A stretch of DNA of 64,000 nt from Malurus cyaneus samueli (GCA_009741485.1 CM019214.1:3377116-3441115); one strand, 5' to 3'. Positions 1 to 47,285 are shown, counted from the stretch's first letter. A program made the numbers and translations. The notes: generated from the sequence alone by a model not told the origin.

Positions 1-1869
1 TGCTCTTTCATTTTTCAAAGACAGTTTTAACTAGGATTGAGACATGGGAAGTGGTAAAGGAAATTTTCTGAACCCTTACGAAGTTCAGTCAGGTGAACCT
101 GACAAAGACCACCAGGAAAAAAATTGGACAGACTGATTACATAAAAACTTGCAGATGAATTGTGCTCCCTTCCCAATTTTTTATTCTCCCTGCCCACCAC
201 AGCATTTAAAATATTGTGAAAGACTGCTGAACCTTCTGGAAAAGTGAAAAAACATTCTGCTGAGAGTTAATTTGGCTCATTTCATATTTTCCATTCAGCA
301 TTTTTCTTCCATTGTTTTTTTATTACTAGGGCAATTTGCATGACATTGGGATCTTTCTTGCTTAAGAGATCATCTGCTCCTGCTGCTAATTTCCTACCTG
401 AAGTTGTTATCTTCTGTTTGTGACATCTTAATTATCTCAACCACAATTAATTGTGATGTCACAAATGGAGGACTATAACTGGGTAAAAAGTGAGATTGAG
501 AAATTGACGGAGTTTGAAGAAGTAAAGAGGCCTTTCTTCTTGAAAAATAGAAGGGACAGAACGATTTTGGTTAAATGGAGGCAGTCTTCCATCACCTTTC
601 TTCTTAAAGTTGTGGTTTTAAGCCTTGCTGTATAGGAGGCCCTGCTGTATTGAGATTCTGTGAAGAGGGAGAAGGGGGAAAGGATCTTTGGAGGAAGGGA
701 AATCTTCCTGCAGTCAACCCAAACAGAAGTTGTTGGACCCCAGAGAGGTCCAGGCTCTGCTCACAGAGAGCAGAATGAAGGGTTGGGACGGTTGCAGCTG
801 GTTTAAAGGCCAATTATTTATTGCTTTTCATGTCTTGCAATATTCATTTGAGTTTTGACATCTGAATTTGATTAACACCGAGGAGCACTTTTTGAGGGGT
901 GGAGGGAATTCCAAAGACTTATAGAGAAATTGCACTCAGCATCTTGAAAACATAAAAAGTGAATCCATCATGATTGTAATTTATCCTACGGATTTTTCAC
1001 ATTTTACTTCTTGCTGTATCATCTTATCTTTTTGTATCCTTTTGCTTTTCTTCTGGAAATTGGTTTCCACGGAGGTTCTGGGTGTCTGAGTGGCCTGCTG
1101 GTGTTTTTGTGAGGACATCACTAAGGCTGTACACTCACACCATGATTTACAAATTGGGAATTTACAATTTATATGATTTACAAACCACACACATGATTTA
1201 CAAAGTGGGAATACTCATCCACAGCTGCTTAACACTGGACTGTTTACACAGGTTGTGCATAAACAGTGGGACAAAGTCATGGCTAAAAGAGGATTAATGA
1301 AAAGTGATGTATCTTATTTTAACACCTTAACTGGCATTAGGGAAAAGGCAAAGATTGCAAAGTAATGGAATGAAACTGGAGAACTAAGCAAAGATCAGTC
1401 CTGTGGTTTTTGGAAAGTACAAAATTTGCATCCTCGGGTGCAAATTGAAGTGGCCCTCAGTGGAAACACAACCAGCCTGCACTTGCTGGGACCAAGGGTG
1501 ATTCACATCTGTGCATCAAATCTGTTTTAGAAGTTGGATAAGTACCAGCTCCTGTGCCATTGCAAAACAGGCTTCCTGTTGTCCTTTGGAAAACATGCTA
1601 CAAACAGGCATTTGACCATCTGATTAACACAAAACCCAGTAGGGAAAATCAGCTGTTAAGGTTTTGCACTCAGACACATTGCTGTAAGTACGCAAAAGCT
1701 CTGCAGGCAGCAACAGACCCAACTGTGATAATCTGACAACAGAATCTGGACCCTCTGTGTCGTGCTGCTGAGCTCATTTGTGGCACCAAGTTTACCTTGT
1801 AGAAAAAGCTGTATGCTGAGAAATGGTTTTATCTGTCAAAACTTTTTTTTCTCTTTTTCTTTTTCAAAG
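1..1869 (+). other. PHEX: PHEX intron 12 (3' part)
   Basis: This is AT-rich intron sequence up to the exon 13 acceptor. I found no further PHEX exon in it; exon 12 must be to the left of the window. The short frame at 453-635 has no recognisable homology or splice context. A loose repetition of atgatttacaaa occurs three times around 1142-1204. Confidence 0.8.
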
Positions 1870-35355
<33,486 letters not shown>

Positions 35356-35536
35356 CCATCCCTTCCAGCCCCTCTGCCAGCAGCAGGCTGCAATGTGAAC
35401 TGCTCAAACCCATTGCTGGAGTATCAGAATAATCATCAGAAATCTGGAGAGGTGTTACCTCAAATGCGTCTTTCTCATCCGTGCTATTTAGAGCCCAGAA
35501 ACATTCAGAATAGAAGAGCTTTTCTTTAAGGATAAT

Positions 35537-35542
35537 AATAAA
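35537..35542 (+). promoter_or_regulatory. PHEX: Candidate proximal poly(A) signal
   Basis: AATAAA lies 182 bp after the PHEX stop codon. It sits in an A-rich run, so it could be chance. Confidence 0.35.
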
Positions 35543-36789
35543 AAAGTGACTCCTTTTAACCATAAAACTACTCTGCAGTTGCATTGCTGTTGATGGATAA
35601 CTGCCATTATCAATTCCACTTCCTGATTTATAGTTGAGCAAGAGGTAAATGCTAAAATTCAGTTTCAATCTATTGCTCTGCAGGGGTTCTATGCAGAATG
35701 CTCCCACACAAAATTTATTCTTTCTGGATGGAGAAATTCATGAGACCTGCTATAAAGCCAGCTCTGATCTGCTGCGTGATACTGCATTTTCATAACTTAA
35801 GCTGTCACAGCCCAGCATGCCATAAATGATGTTGCATGATGTAAAGACACGAGACTTTATATAAATTCAGTTTAATATGTCAGATTAGTGCCTCAGGTTT
35901 TGGAAGGGTTTCAAGGTGGGGAAGTACCTCATGGTATCTATCTGCAAGGACTAAAACATAGAGGACACTTGTCACATCATGGCCTCTTCTAATTTTAGAA
36001 CAGCTTATGATAAAAATCAATGTATGATGAAAATCAGAGGCTCTCAGAGGGGATTCCCAGCACCATGATACTCATAAATATTGCACCATTTATTCCCGTT
36101 TACACTGTAAGCAGTTTTATCCTGGGGATGGTTTTTACCTTGTGCTGAAGACAGCTTCATCTACATTTATTTTTTAAGCCAGAACTATTATATTAGTTTT
36201 AAATGACAGATTTTATAGTGTCTGGTTCTCACAGAACATTGTAAGTAGGGTGTGTGTTTGCCCTCATGTTCTGGATAGGGCCAGGATGACTTGTGATTTT
36301 AAGGAAAGAGTATGTGACAGGAAAACAGAGTACCAAAATCATCTGACTTGCCTGGATAAAAAAGGCAATTTAGGAGTAGAGGATTTATAAATACAGTAAT
36401 AATGCAGGCCATCTGAGTTTTCAATTTGATTTTTAAGAGTATTCATGAAAAGAGATTTTATTGCAGCAGAAAATTTTTAACACATAACTGTTACTGGGTG
36501 GGGAAGCATGGGGGGCTGGGGGAGCGGGCACACACAACTCTTTTTTTCCAACAGAAGGGTATCTGTATAAGTGGTCTATATTTATACCTTGTGTATGGAA
36601 TAATTTCAAAAGAACTTATTTAGATTATTTAATTATGCAAATCCATATTGATCTCTGTGTGTATATACTTATATATACAGATATACAAAACACAATTTTT
36701 TTAATGTGCTTAAATTTTATTTTATCAGTATAGAAGCTTAAGATAAACTTTTTTTTTTACAAGGATTGGTCAAATATTGTTGGATAAGG

Positions 36790-37322
36790 ACTTGGTTGGA
36801 TGGTCACATCAGAGAGGGGTGTCAGCAATGGGAATTTGCAGCCCAGAAAACCAACTGTGTTCCAGGCTGTATCCAAAGCACCGTGGGCAGCAGGGTGATG
36901 ATGGGGAGAGGAGAACACCAAAATTATCAGAGGGGTGGAGCACCTCTTGTATGGGAATGAGAACTGGGATTGGTCAGCCTGGAGAAGGGAAGGCTTTGGG
37001 GTGATCTAAATTCAGCCTTCAGTAGCTGAAGGGAGCCTACAAGAAACATGGAGAGTGGGACTTTTCACAAGACCAGATGGAATGGTGCCAAAAAGAGTTG
37101 TTTTGGATTAGATATTAGAAGGAAGTTCTTTATGGTGAGGGTGCTGAGGCACTGGAACAGATTCCTCAGAGAAGCTGTGGGTGCCTCATCCCTGGAAATG
37201 TTCAAGGCCAGGTTGGGTGAGGCTCTGAGCAACCTGGTGGAAGTGAAGGAATGTCCCTGCCCATGGCATGGAATTGGAATTAGATGACCTTTAAGGCCCC
37301 TTACAACCCAAATCTATGATTG
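36790..37322 (+). mobile_element. CR1 LINE, 5'-truncated, with 3' end
   Basis: The sequence follows the CR1 consensus for the end of ORF2 and the 3'UTR: gttccaggctgtatccaaag, gtcagcctggagaag, ctgaagggagcctacaag, ggcactggaacagattcctc, atgttcaaggccaggttggg, tccctgcccatggcatgg. It ends with gatgacctttaaggcccctt and atctatgattgt. It is 5'-truncated and plus-strand. The short frames in it are remnants, not host genes. Confidence 0.93.
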
Positions 37323-39767
37323 TCCAACAATCATGGTGGAGGGAGGTTTACTGCAGCCAAGGAACTGAAGCAAATTGGGTTATTTTCCTGTGTGTCTTTA
37401 GAAAGAAGGGGAACATAATGGAAGCACAATTTAGAAAGAAAGGCAGGATCTCAAAATACCTTCCAGAATGAAGGAAGCAGACATTCCTGACCTTAAGGCT
37501 GTGTTGGCACTTTTTAGGAATAAAATACTGTGATTTTGGACCGGAACATTCTTTTATCCATTTTTCCCTGGAAAAGTCAAAGTTTTCTTAAGAGGAAAGC
37601 ATTTTTCCTTCCTTCATGCCAGCTGTGTTCCTGAGTTCTATGGATTACAGTTTATCAGTTGAATTGCCACTATTAAATATTTTTCCTGGAGATATTTTTC
37701 ACATGAATTGTGATGGCAGTATTTTTATAGAGCTCTTCCTCAAACAAGCAGTGTGGGGTTTTAGCAAAGGGATACTATTTGTCTGTTAATGGGGAAGTTC
37801 CTTAGCAAATCGAGTTCTGTACTGACTTCATTTCTGTGCTAACGTGAGCACTGACATGACTTGATGTTGTCTCCTTTGGATCAACAGCACAAAGTTCAGA
37901 GTTCACATCCTGGCCCCATTAAAGGTAGTACCAATATGGATGTTGTCCTCAGAAAAGTCAGGACATCACTCAAGCACTTGTCTGAATTTTCTAAATTACT
38001 GGACTATGCTAAGATGTTTTCACAACAGTTGAATTAATTGGGTTTTCTAATTTTATCTCTCAAATCAGAGATGCATTTGCAAGAACTCCTCTCTCATGGC
38101 TGTTTTCCAGTGGGACAGATTCTGTCATTTTGTGATTTATGAAGTTGTTTCTCTGTACTAGATAGCATTTTTTTTCTAGAACGTCTGATGTTTCTTGCCT
38201 TAAATGTCACTCTTCCTGCTCCTTGTTAAGCTCAGGTCTTTCATGTTTAATACCAAGGGTTTTTGAGCTGTGCTGTGTGTATTCCCAATGGCACAGGAAC
38301 AGGAGCTGGGTGTTTTGGGGACAATGCACAAGGAGAGGGGAAGAGAGGGTCTGACCAGATTTTATGTGCTGATCTTGGCAGCTGAGAGGGCACCCACACA
38401 CTGCCAGGAAATCCAGGAGTCCTTGCTGCTGACTGGCACATGCATCAGTGGTGTCCTAGTTCAGGAAATCCTTGCTCTTGACTCAGGTTCTCAGTTCTGG
38501 GGTTTAGGTCTTGCCTGTGTCCACACAAAGTTTAGGTCTGGCCTGCCTCACCTGCAGCTTTTTACCTCAAACCAAAGAGCTGATCATGCAATTTACAGTT
38601 CACTTTGGATAAGCTACTTAGGTACCATTTGGAAAGCAAAGCAAAGAAGGTAATTAAACAAGTTCTTAAAGCTTTTATCATCAAGGACAGCCAAGATATT
38701 AGTGATGGCTTGTGAGGGCTCTTTCCATTGCCTCTTTTTTATCTGATTTATCAGACCCCCTGTCTGTGCTTTGTTGTTTTATTGTGCCTCTGCCAGCAGT
38801 GCCTTCCTGCCTTGCTCTCAGGTTCATTTATTATGTCTATGCAAACAAATCCTTCACCATATATATCCTTTTCCCAGAGCTTCAAAATTGTTAAGTTTTT
38901 GCTTCATTTTTGGTAATATTGTGTAATGTTTCTTCCTGTTGGCTCAATAATCAGCTTATTTTTCAGTGACCAGGAGGGGAAGGGTCACCTATGAATGAAA
39001 CATTTTTACCTTTGTAAATTTGAAGAGATATTTTTCTACTATGTAGACATAAAGAAACAGCCTCTACTCCCATCCCAAATCTCCTTGTCTAGNTTTTTAA
39101 GCCTGAAATGCTAAAATGCCAGTTTATAACACTGTGAGTATTTCTGCTGATCATATGGTGGAAGATTTAGCTCCCTGAAAAGGCAGCTGTGCTATTCACC
39201 TGTGTAAACTGCTTAGGTACATAAATGATGTCCAAGCTGGGTCTGGACATGGAAGGACCAAAACCTCAGATGTATTATAAAACTCTGCCTCGTGCCTGTG
39301 CAGGGGAAATTCATGATTCTTTAGATAGGAGCACTATAATGACAATAATTGGTTGAAATATTTATAAAATAATCAGGTGGGCTTGCATATAACTTTTCAA
39401 TATTCAATTACAGGCTTGGAAGTATATCTCATAACAATGTTTTATACATATATATATATATGCATACATTTATCTGTCAGCAAAATGTAAAAAGTCTGAC
39501 GATTCAAGAGACAGAACTATAGTGATTTAAAAGGTCTTTTCTGTTTAAGTCTTTTTAATCTGGATTTTTTTTTTACTGGTCAGTCTATTGTACATTTGAA
39601 TTTTTTTCCTTGCATAATACATTGATTGTTTTAAAGATAATTTGTTAGCCAATAAAGCCAAAGAGATGAAGAATTTTCCTATGCTTGCAGTATGTCAAAA
39701 TCTGCTTGGCTTGGCACTGTGCAACTCTACAATGTTATTTCTATAATACATAGTTTTTATAAGATGT

Positions 39768-39773
39768 AATAAA
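39768..39773 (+). promoter_or_regulatory. PHEX: Candidate distal poly(A) signal
   Basis: AATAAA within tgtaataaagagc, preceded by another AATAAA at 39651-39656. A T-rich, AU-element-like stretch lies upstream. It might end a long PHEX 3'UTR. Confidence 0.3.
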
Positions 39774-39882
39774 GAGCATAATGATGTGGCCCCAGGTTCT
39801 CCAGACTACTTTTACTGCTTGACAGCCTAGGAAGGACCCCTCTCTCTGAGACTTGTGAAGGTTTGCTCAGCCAGAGTTTATT

Positions 39883-42800
39883 AAGGTCCACTTGTCCTCA
39901 TTACCCTGCTGCAGGCAATTAAAATGAACATCTGATGAGCTGTGATGGATGAGGGCTGGATGCTCTAAAAGCTGCACAAGAGCAGAGGCAGAGATGTCTC
40001 AACCAAAAGCCACTGGAGCACAGGAAAGAGAGAGAGAGAAGATCCCCCTGCCTGCGGATCTCTTCCCCCAGTCCATGCTTGTCTCGGCCCACTCTTTGTT
40101 TTCAGATTGTTTTTAAGCTTTTTCCAGAAGTTTTTGATGGGATAGTCCTTATGCTGTGCCTGAGTTTGAAGTTCATGTTGGACTTCATGAGCTCGACCGA
40201 GCATTTGTTCAAGGGTTGTTTGGGCACAGGGACCGCACCAGGGTCTTAAAACCACCAGCCTGGCTTTGCTGAGCTGAGCTCTACGTCCTGGGCTCTGCCT
40301 TGACCAACATTTCTGACACTCCTTGGGAGGCCCATTGTCACCAAGCCTGTGAGCATCAAGGAGCAATTTCCCCTGCAGGGGACAATGGGTGATGTTGGTC
40401 TTGCTGCATCTTTTGGATGATGCTCCGTGGTAATGCAGCCCCGTGAAATCCATAGCTCTGTGCAGGGAAATCTCCACGTGGCTCTTGGGCTTGGGGTGGC
40501 TTCAAAAACCTTCACCATTTCTGTCACTTTACACTGCAGCCTTACAGCATTTCCAAGGTTTCTGTGCAGGAAGATGAATTAACAAAGCAAAGGTTGGGGT
40601 CAGAGCGTGGAACCAGCCTGAGCACAAGGGAAATGTTTTGTTCAATTCTCACGGGTTTATCAGCACCTTGGAAAGATTCTTTAACAATGTCTGTAGAGAG
40701 CCCTGAGGAATTCAGGGTTTAACTGCTGCAGCGAGAGCCTGCTTCACTAATCAGACAATTTAATCCCATTTAAAGTGTAATATATATTAATAAAAAAGAA
40801 AAGAAATTAAAGATACCCGAGGGATTCTCCAGCACGGCATTATATTTTATTAAATATAACATCAAAGTTGGAAGTTACTGAGAATCAAGATAATGTGTTA
40901 CACTAAATGGTGATCAAAGAAAGAGATATAATGATATAATTTTAATCATCCATAAGCACCAAAGCTGAAACACTTTTATGTACAAAGTTAGACACATATA
41001 CACATGCATATATTAACTGTGGTTGTGAACTGAGATGTACATTTTTAAAAATGTCTCTAAAAATTTTGCCACATCCACATCTACTGTCCAAGCTGGTTAA
41101 CAAAGCTTGAGGAAAGGATTCAAAAGGGATTTAAAACCTTTTCTACCCCAAAGTTTATTTAATATATCAGTGCTGCTGTGAGCAATGACCAGGTAGGTTG
41201 TTTTATATAGATGACACACATAGATGACACTTCTGAAATGTGAGTAGCAGATATTTAAGTCCAGGAATCTGAAAAAAATATGTCACATACTCTTCAATAC
41301 TAAAATAATATTTGGGTAAAACCAGAAAAAAAATTTACATTCTCAAATACAAAAATAGGGGAAACACAAACATACGAATTTATGCCATGATATGCAATAA
41401 GAAATTAAAATCTGTTGCAGGATATGAAGTTGCCAAACTGGGTCAGGGAATGGTTTCAAACTTGGCAGATTATTTCTGCTGGGAGAACAGCCTGAGTGCA
41501 GGAGATCTGTGTGCCTTTGTAAGCTCCTGGGGCTGTGTTACAGCTCAATCCTTAGGTGGGGTCACAGTTCTGGGTCTTCTCAGAACCCACCCCAATCACC
41601 CCTGGGGCTGGAGGGGCTGTTTGCTTTCTTTTGGGTGTCCAGAGCACCCCAAAAGGCTGTGGCTGCAATTCTGCCACTGATTTCTACTTTTCTACATCTT
41701 TTTTGTTCTTTTCACTGAAGCACACATATCGTGTGAATCAGCTTCTCTCAAGATTCTGGCACTCTAAATAAATAAAGTGGTGCTTTTATAGGTCTGTGCT
41801 GTGTTTTGTGGGGTAGGGCTGCTCCTCATCAGACAGCACAGGTGCTTTTGTGCCATTCTGCTAGAACAGGCCTTGGGTGGTTTGCACTGGAGAGAAGAGA
41901 GCACAATATGGAGTGACATCTGAATAGGATGGCAAAGAATAATTAGAGACTTTGTAGTGTTGTAAATCAGTAAAAGATTTCACAAAACATTAGTACAAGT
42001 ACTGCTATAAATGACTTTTTATACATATATGGGCATAGGACAGGAAGTCTGTAACTGTGTGCTCTGTGAGTGTATATAAAAATGTCAGAAACAGGATTTA
42101 TTTATTTTTTTTTTTTAAATTGAGTCTTGGGGTAAAACTCTGACCCCTGTGAGTTCATGGAGTTATTAATGTCTTTGGGGGGATCAGCATTTTACTCTAT
42201 CTGGATAACAGCACATAAAGTTTGCTGATTTAAAACTATTTAGGACACACAATTTTTTCTAGAAGAAAGAAATTTCTAGCCTCTGGTATTTTCAGAATCT
42301 GCCCTGTTCTCAGTCATTTGCACAGGACTGTTTGTTCTTGTTTAGCAGATACTCCATTTTCATATTTTTAAACATTTCACGAGTTACTTTATCACTGCTT
42401 CAGAATTGCAAAGCAGCTTTTTCAACCTGCCATTTTCCAGATACGGTTCTATTAATCATTAAAATAAACTTGCTATGTTCTACTGAACTAAGTGTAGGCT
42501 TGTTTATGGCACTGAGGTCATAAATATTTTTGTCTCATTAAATGTTTTTTGTTTTTTTTTGTCTCTCCTGAATGTCTTTGTTTCCATGATAGGGCAGAGA
42601 AGTTTTGTGTTGCTGGGGTGGCAGGGGAAGCTTTTGGTGCCCATTGCAAGGTCAGAGCTGTTGGGCTGAAGGGTTCCTGGAGGGGAGATGGGTGGCTCAA
42701 GTGGATAAAGAAGTGTTTTTCTTTTGCTCAGCAAGAAGAAAGTCTGTGCTTGTCTGTGTACCTTGCAATTAAATGTTACCACCCAACAAAACAGAGAAAT

Positions 42801-45800
42801 CCATTGTCCTGACCGAGAAATTAAAGTACATTTCTTGGACAAATCGAAAAGCTGGGAAGACTCAAGCCATGATGCTGACTGAGGGCAGCAATAAAAGCTC
42901 TTGCACCTTGCTTGTGCAAACTCCAGCAGCGTTACAGCCCTGCAGAACTGCTCTGCCTGCAGCTGGGTGCTTCCCTTGGGAGATGCTCAAATTGCTGCAT
43001 GGGCTGAGCAGGAGCAGAACTCAGCCCTGTGAGGAGTGCAGCACAAAGGGAGGGCTTGGTAGGAAACAGGGCACCCCCAGGCTGCCCAGAGAGGAAGAAT
43101 TTAGGCTGCAAAAGATGGTCAACCTGCACTGCCAAGTCCACACTAAACCACGCTCCTAAATCCTGCACCCACATGACTTTTAAACAGCTCCCTGGGGAGT
43201 CTCACCAGCACTCCAGCACCAATTCCCACTTTAGCAGTGGGTGCAGTGCAGCTCTTCACAGTGTGAGATGTGACCCTGCTCAGCTGAACCTCCTGCCTGT
43301 GAAAACCCTGATGCAAAGGGAGGAGGAAGGGACTGGACCAGAGAGGTCTGTTTGAGCCCTGGGCACACCTTGGCTTGCACAAGCACTGGCACAGTGGCAG
43401 AAGGGCTGCAGTGGCATGTCCCCAGCTGCCAAATTCGTGCATCCTTGCAGGTTCTGCCAGGATTTGTGCACTGCCCTCCCTCCCCAGGTACAAATGCTGT
43501 GTGCATGCACGATGGGTTCAGGTGTGAGTTGTGCTCTGTGCTTCTCCTCACTCCTGCTCCCTTCTACAGCCAGGCAAACCCCTGCCAAGCAGGGTGCCCC
43601 CTTCCCAAGCCAGCCCAGATGAATTAATTCCCTGGAATTAACTTGCAGCAGCAGCATCATCCCAGCCTCAGACAGTGCAGAGTGTCAGGTCATTTTAGAG
43701 ACAATGTAGGACCATTCCTCCTCACAGCCTGGGTGGAAGCAAAATGTCATAGTCTGACTTCAGCTTAATAATTATTTCAGCTGTGTGATAGAAGGGCAAA
43801 ATATGGAACCTTCCTCTGGTGAACAATTTCATTCTTTCAGCGGGGTTTTCCTTTGTTCTGCCTCAGCTCAGTGACAGCCAGCAGCTCAAACCCGCTTGCA
43901 CGAACGACATGTGTTGAGGCAATCACTGTGGCTGCATTCAGCATGCTTATTCAGCTTTGTTTTAATAAATCCACTAATAGACTTGCAGAGGCAATGAAGG
44001 GAAAAGAATAATTTGGAAACAAAGCTGTTGAAAAGAATACAATGCATGCGCCGTAGAGAAGAATGTGATTTTGGAGGTCTGTGCAGCTGTTTTATTTCTT
44101 TAGAGGATTTTAATCAACCTGATTACACAGGGAAGCAAAGGGATTTTAAAAACAGTGTGGTGATAATCAGTCAGTAGAGAAAACAAAGGGGTGTTTTCCC
44201 TTTCTTGTATCTCTCGCTTTTGTTTTTTCCCTTTCATGTGATTTTACAAGTGAGAGTGTCATATTAGCTCATTTAATTAAAAAGCTATCAATGCTAGGGT
44301 TTTGCTAGAGAAGCAATTTCAGTCTTTGTCCACTCTATCATTTAATCAAAGATATCCTAAATGCTTTCAAGATTGCCATGGCTGCACCAATCTGACTGCC
44401 ATCAGTATAATGGCTTTCCCAGTGGATTGGAAAAAAAAAACAAACCCTGTGATTGGACACGAACGCATCCTTTCAAGTGGGATTTGCTTCTCTGCTGCAG
44501 TCTTCCCCTAAATTTTAGGGTCTGATGTTCTTGTCTTGTTCCTTCTGTACTTGATGCTGCTAAAATTCTCCAGTGCATCTTCAGAGCTGAGCTGTATGAG
44601 CACAGCCAAGGGAAGGAGAGTGGAGCTCCATTCTTGAAAAGGCCATCTTTCTGCATCACTGGGAGAAATTGGTGTCTGGTTAAAACTGGGGGTGACTCTA
44701 CACCATTCCTGACAAAAGAGAAGTGTAGGGGTGTAGTGGGAATCTGCCACTTGTCACTCCTACAGGCTTTTAGGTGGAGTTTTCCAACATCCTCCACCTA
44801 CCTACACCCTCTCCTCAATGTGTGAATATCAGGCTCCTTGAGCAAAGAGTATTTGGTGTCTTCTTTCCAGAACCCAGAGCTGTCCCTGTATGCACCGTTT
44901 TTGCTCTGTTGTGTGTTAGGTGGTGAAATTTAGGTCAAAATTTAGCTTTGTCTGTCAATAATAACAGTTCCCTAAGTCATTTTTTCAACCCTCTGCCAGT
45001 GTCAAAACTTTTCCGAGTCCAACTTTCAGTGGACTGGTGTTTGCAAAGTTATTCAAGTGTTTACATTGCTAAAAGCAAAGGGAGTCCAAAAGAAAAATGC
45101 TCAATTTGGGTGGGGAAAGACCTACTTGGGCATGGGGACCACAGGACTGCTCCCCTTCTGCCAACCCTGAACCACATCTGGGCCACAGGAGCAGATGTGG
45201 CAGCACCAAATTGTCTGATTCCTGACCAGCTTCCAGGAGTGCCCAAAGGATGTGTCATCTGAAAAGAGATGATTTCCCTCATGAAGATCTGGGTTTCCAT
45301 ATTGGCTGATGTGGGTTTGTTGGCTGCAGTGGAAAACTTTCATTTTAAGGCATTTCCAGGTCAGTTTGTTGGACTCGTGCTGTGTTAGGTGACAGCTCAG
45401 GAAACAAAGACAGATCAGGTGGAATTGGAGGTGACAGGTCCTTCTCTTGGGGTGACTGAGTGAAATGTCCTTGGTGTCAAAAGGACAGTGGGGGAGGCAT
45501 CAAAAGAAAGAACAGAAACATTGAATTTTCCTCATCAAATTTGAATTTCCCAGGAGTTCAGAGGGACCATGAAGAGCAACTAAGACTTTCTTGGTTATGC
45601 TGGCACAGAGGGTGGATGTCATCAACAAATACAGCTGTTTAGAAGGAACATTTGCTCCTGAAAAGAGGTGGCTTTGATATATGTGAATTTTAAAATTATT
45701 TACAGATAATTCTTGTAGGAATTAACTAATCATAATTATGTAGCACAGAAGAGCCCTGCTCAGGGAAGAGATGTGATTCAAGTATGGTAAAATAGAGAAG

Positions 45801-47285
45801 TGAAACTGTGACAGAGCTCCTGAATGTTTGAATGCGAGAGGCCATCAGCCAAAACATCACATGAAATGAGAAGCAGGAAGGTGCTTCTCAAGCTGATGTG
45901 GGAAGAGGCTTCAGGAGCTAAAAAAACAGGCATGATGTAGGAAATGAGGATGGTAAGAGTCACATCATGGCAGAGGAGCATTTCAGGGGGCCCTGCAGAG
46001 CAGGGCAGGAGGGGATGTGTAAATGGACGGATCCAAAGCTGGGCACTGTTTGCCATTTCAGGTGTAACACAGCAGCCTCAGATCCCTGCCATGGGTGAGA
46101 AATGAGCCTGAAGGAGGAGCCAGGCTGGCTCTGGGCATCAGTGGACCAAGCAGCAGATGTGTGACGAGGTGTGTGCTTTGTTTTGTGGAAAACGAAGTGA
46201 AACGGGAACGCTCTCCTTATGCATCATTACAAAAAAATTCAACAGAAAAAGAGATAAAACATTTGTTGTTAAAAGCAAGAGGAGATGATTTTGGCAACAT
46301 AGGTGATATGAATTCTACTCTTAGCTCTGCAGTGACAACCTCAATCTGGAACGTTACCTGAAAAAAAAGGCAAGAGTCCAGTTCTTTGCTAGTGAGTTTT
46401 CTCTTTCTGCTATTTTCATACCTGATATATTTAATGAGAAAATGTCCAAAATTTCTTGTAGCAAAGACAGTGAATGTGTTGAACCCTCTATGAGCTACAC
46501 CACAGTTCACATGAAACATGAAAATTAATGTCTGGCAGCAAACTAAAATCTTTAAAGAAAAGATTGAGAACACATTACATCTTCTTCTGGGGTTTTAACA
46601 TTTGCATGCTGGAAACATTATAGTTTTTCATTGTGAAGACTAAGAGGACACACCTACTCTTTTCCAAAATTTTGTTTGCACCAAGATTCTCCTGGGAAGT
46701 CCTTATAGAGCAAGGATGTGAAGGACACAGTGCTTTGTCCCTGGAGTATGTGCTCAAACATTAATTTTTTTCTTTTTTTGGAGCTCTCTTGCATCTTTCT
46801 GAACAATGATGTTTCATACTTGACAGAAGTGGTAGCATTCCCAATCATCTGAATTCAATTCTGGGCAGCTTAATTAATTGAGTGCTTATCTTAATGCCCC
46901 ATGGAAAAAAACCCCAAAAGTTTTCCAAGTGAAAATAGATATAATGTACTGACAGAAAGTTAAAATCATAATTACCATGTATTGGGAGTTAAAAACATAG
47001 AGCAAGAGTCAGAGTTTGGGAAAACATTTGAATTGCACAGTAACAAAAGAGAATAATGATTTTTCTTTCTCTGGTGTCTCCTATAAGATGAATTTCCTAT
47101 GAGCTGTTTTCTTTGACTATTTGAAATCTTCCGTGGAGGATTGGCATCTGGAAATTGTCCCTTTCCATCTGGTTGCTGCTTCCAAGTCTTGAAAGATTTA
47201 GATGTGTTTGGTTAGTTCCCTTGTGTGAATGGCTTCAGTGAGTTCTTCCTCAAGTTTTTTGTACTACCAATGGGATGAATTTATC
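39883..47285. other. Intergenic DNA, no gene recognised
   Basis: Apart from the unidentified frame at 39965-40477, I see no gene. A GC-richer part at about 42.9-43.7 kb is open in several frames on both strands, which points to base composition rather than coding. Many T and A runs occur. Confidence 0.6.
39965..40477 (-). CDS. Unidentified 170-codon open frame
   Basis: I do not recognise this frame, the longest in the window. It reads from Met-Glu-Ile at 40477 down to a stop at 39965 on the minus strand. It is rich in Lys, Arg, Gln and Ser, with the middle segment EQMLGRAHEVQHELQTQAQ, which could form a short helix, then a basic stretch (KNFWKKLKNNLKTK). The C-terminus is hydrophobic. AATAAA on the minus strand (39882-39877) follows 83 nt after the stop. 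It could be chance, part of an ERV or a lineage-specific gene. Overlapping minus-strand frames (40246-40527) do not help decide. Confidence 0.2.
   Translation of the reverse strand: MEISLHRAMDFTGLHYHGASSKRCSKTNITHCPLQGKLLLDAHRLGDNGPPKECQKCWSRQSPGRRAQLSKARLVVLRPWCGPCAQTTLEQMLGRAHEVQHELQTQAQHKDYPIKNFWKKLKNNLKTKSGPRQAWTGGRDPQAGGSSLSLFPVLQWLLVETSLPLLLCSF

Larger units (their letters stand above)
35356..39790 (+). other. PHEX: PHEX 3'UTR and downstream DNA (extent uncertain)
   Basis: Sequence after the TAG. A near AATAAA at 35537-35542 would give a short UTR. AATAAA at 39651-39656 and 39768-39773, at the end of an AT-rich stretch, would give a UTR of about 4.4 kb. The long option is inference, supported only by my recollection that PHEX mRNA is several kilobases longer than its coding region. 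A CR1 copy at about 36.79-37.32 kb lies inside. A TA-rich run is near 39444-39466 and an ambiguous base is at 39093. Confidence 0.45.

Noticed and set aside
453..635. 60-codon frame upstream of exon 13, considered as PHEX exon 12
   Set aside because: The translation does not resemble the PHEX segment expected before exon 13 and no suitable splice pair frames it.
1142..1204. Three near copies of atgatttacaaa
   Set aside because: Spacing and flanks are irregular in AT-rich DNA; not a CRISPR or a clear tandem repeat.
39444..39466. TA alternation
   Set aside because: Ordinary short simple sequence without further structure.
42900..43660. Many overlapping long frames on both strands
   Set aside because: A locally GC-richer stretch has fewer stop codons; no frame shows a recognisable family.
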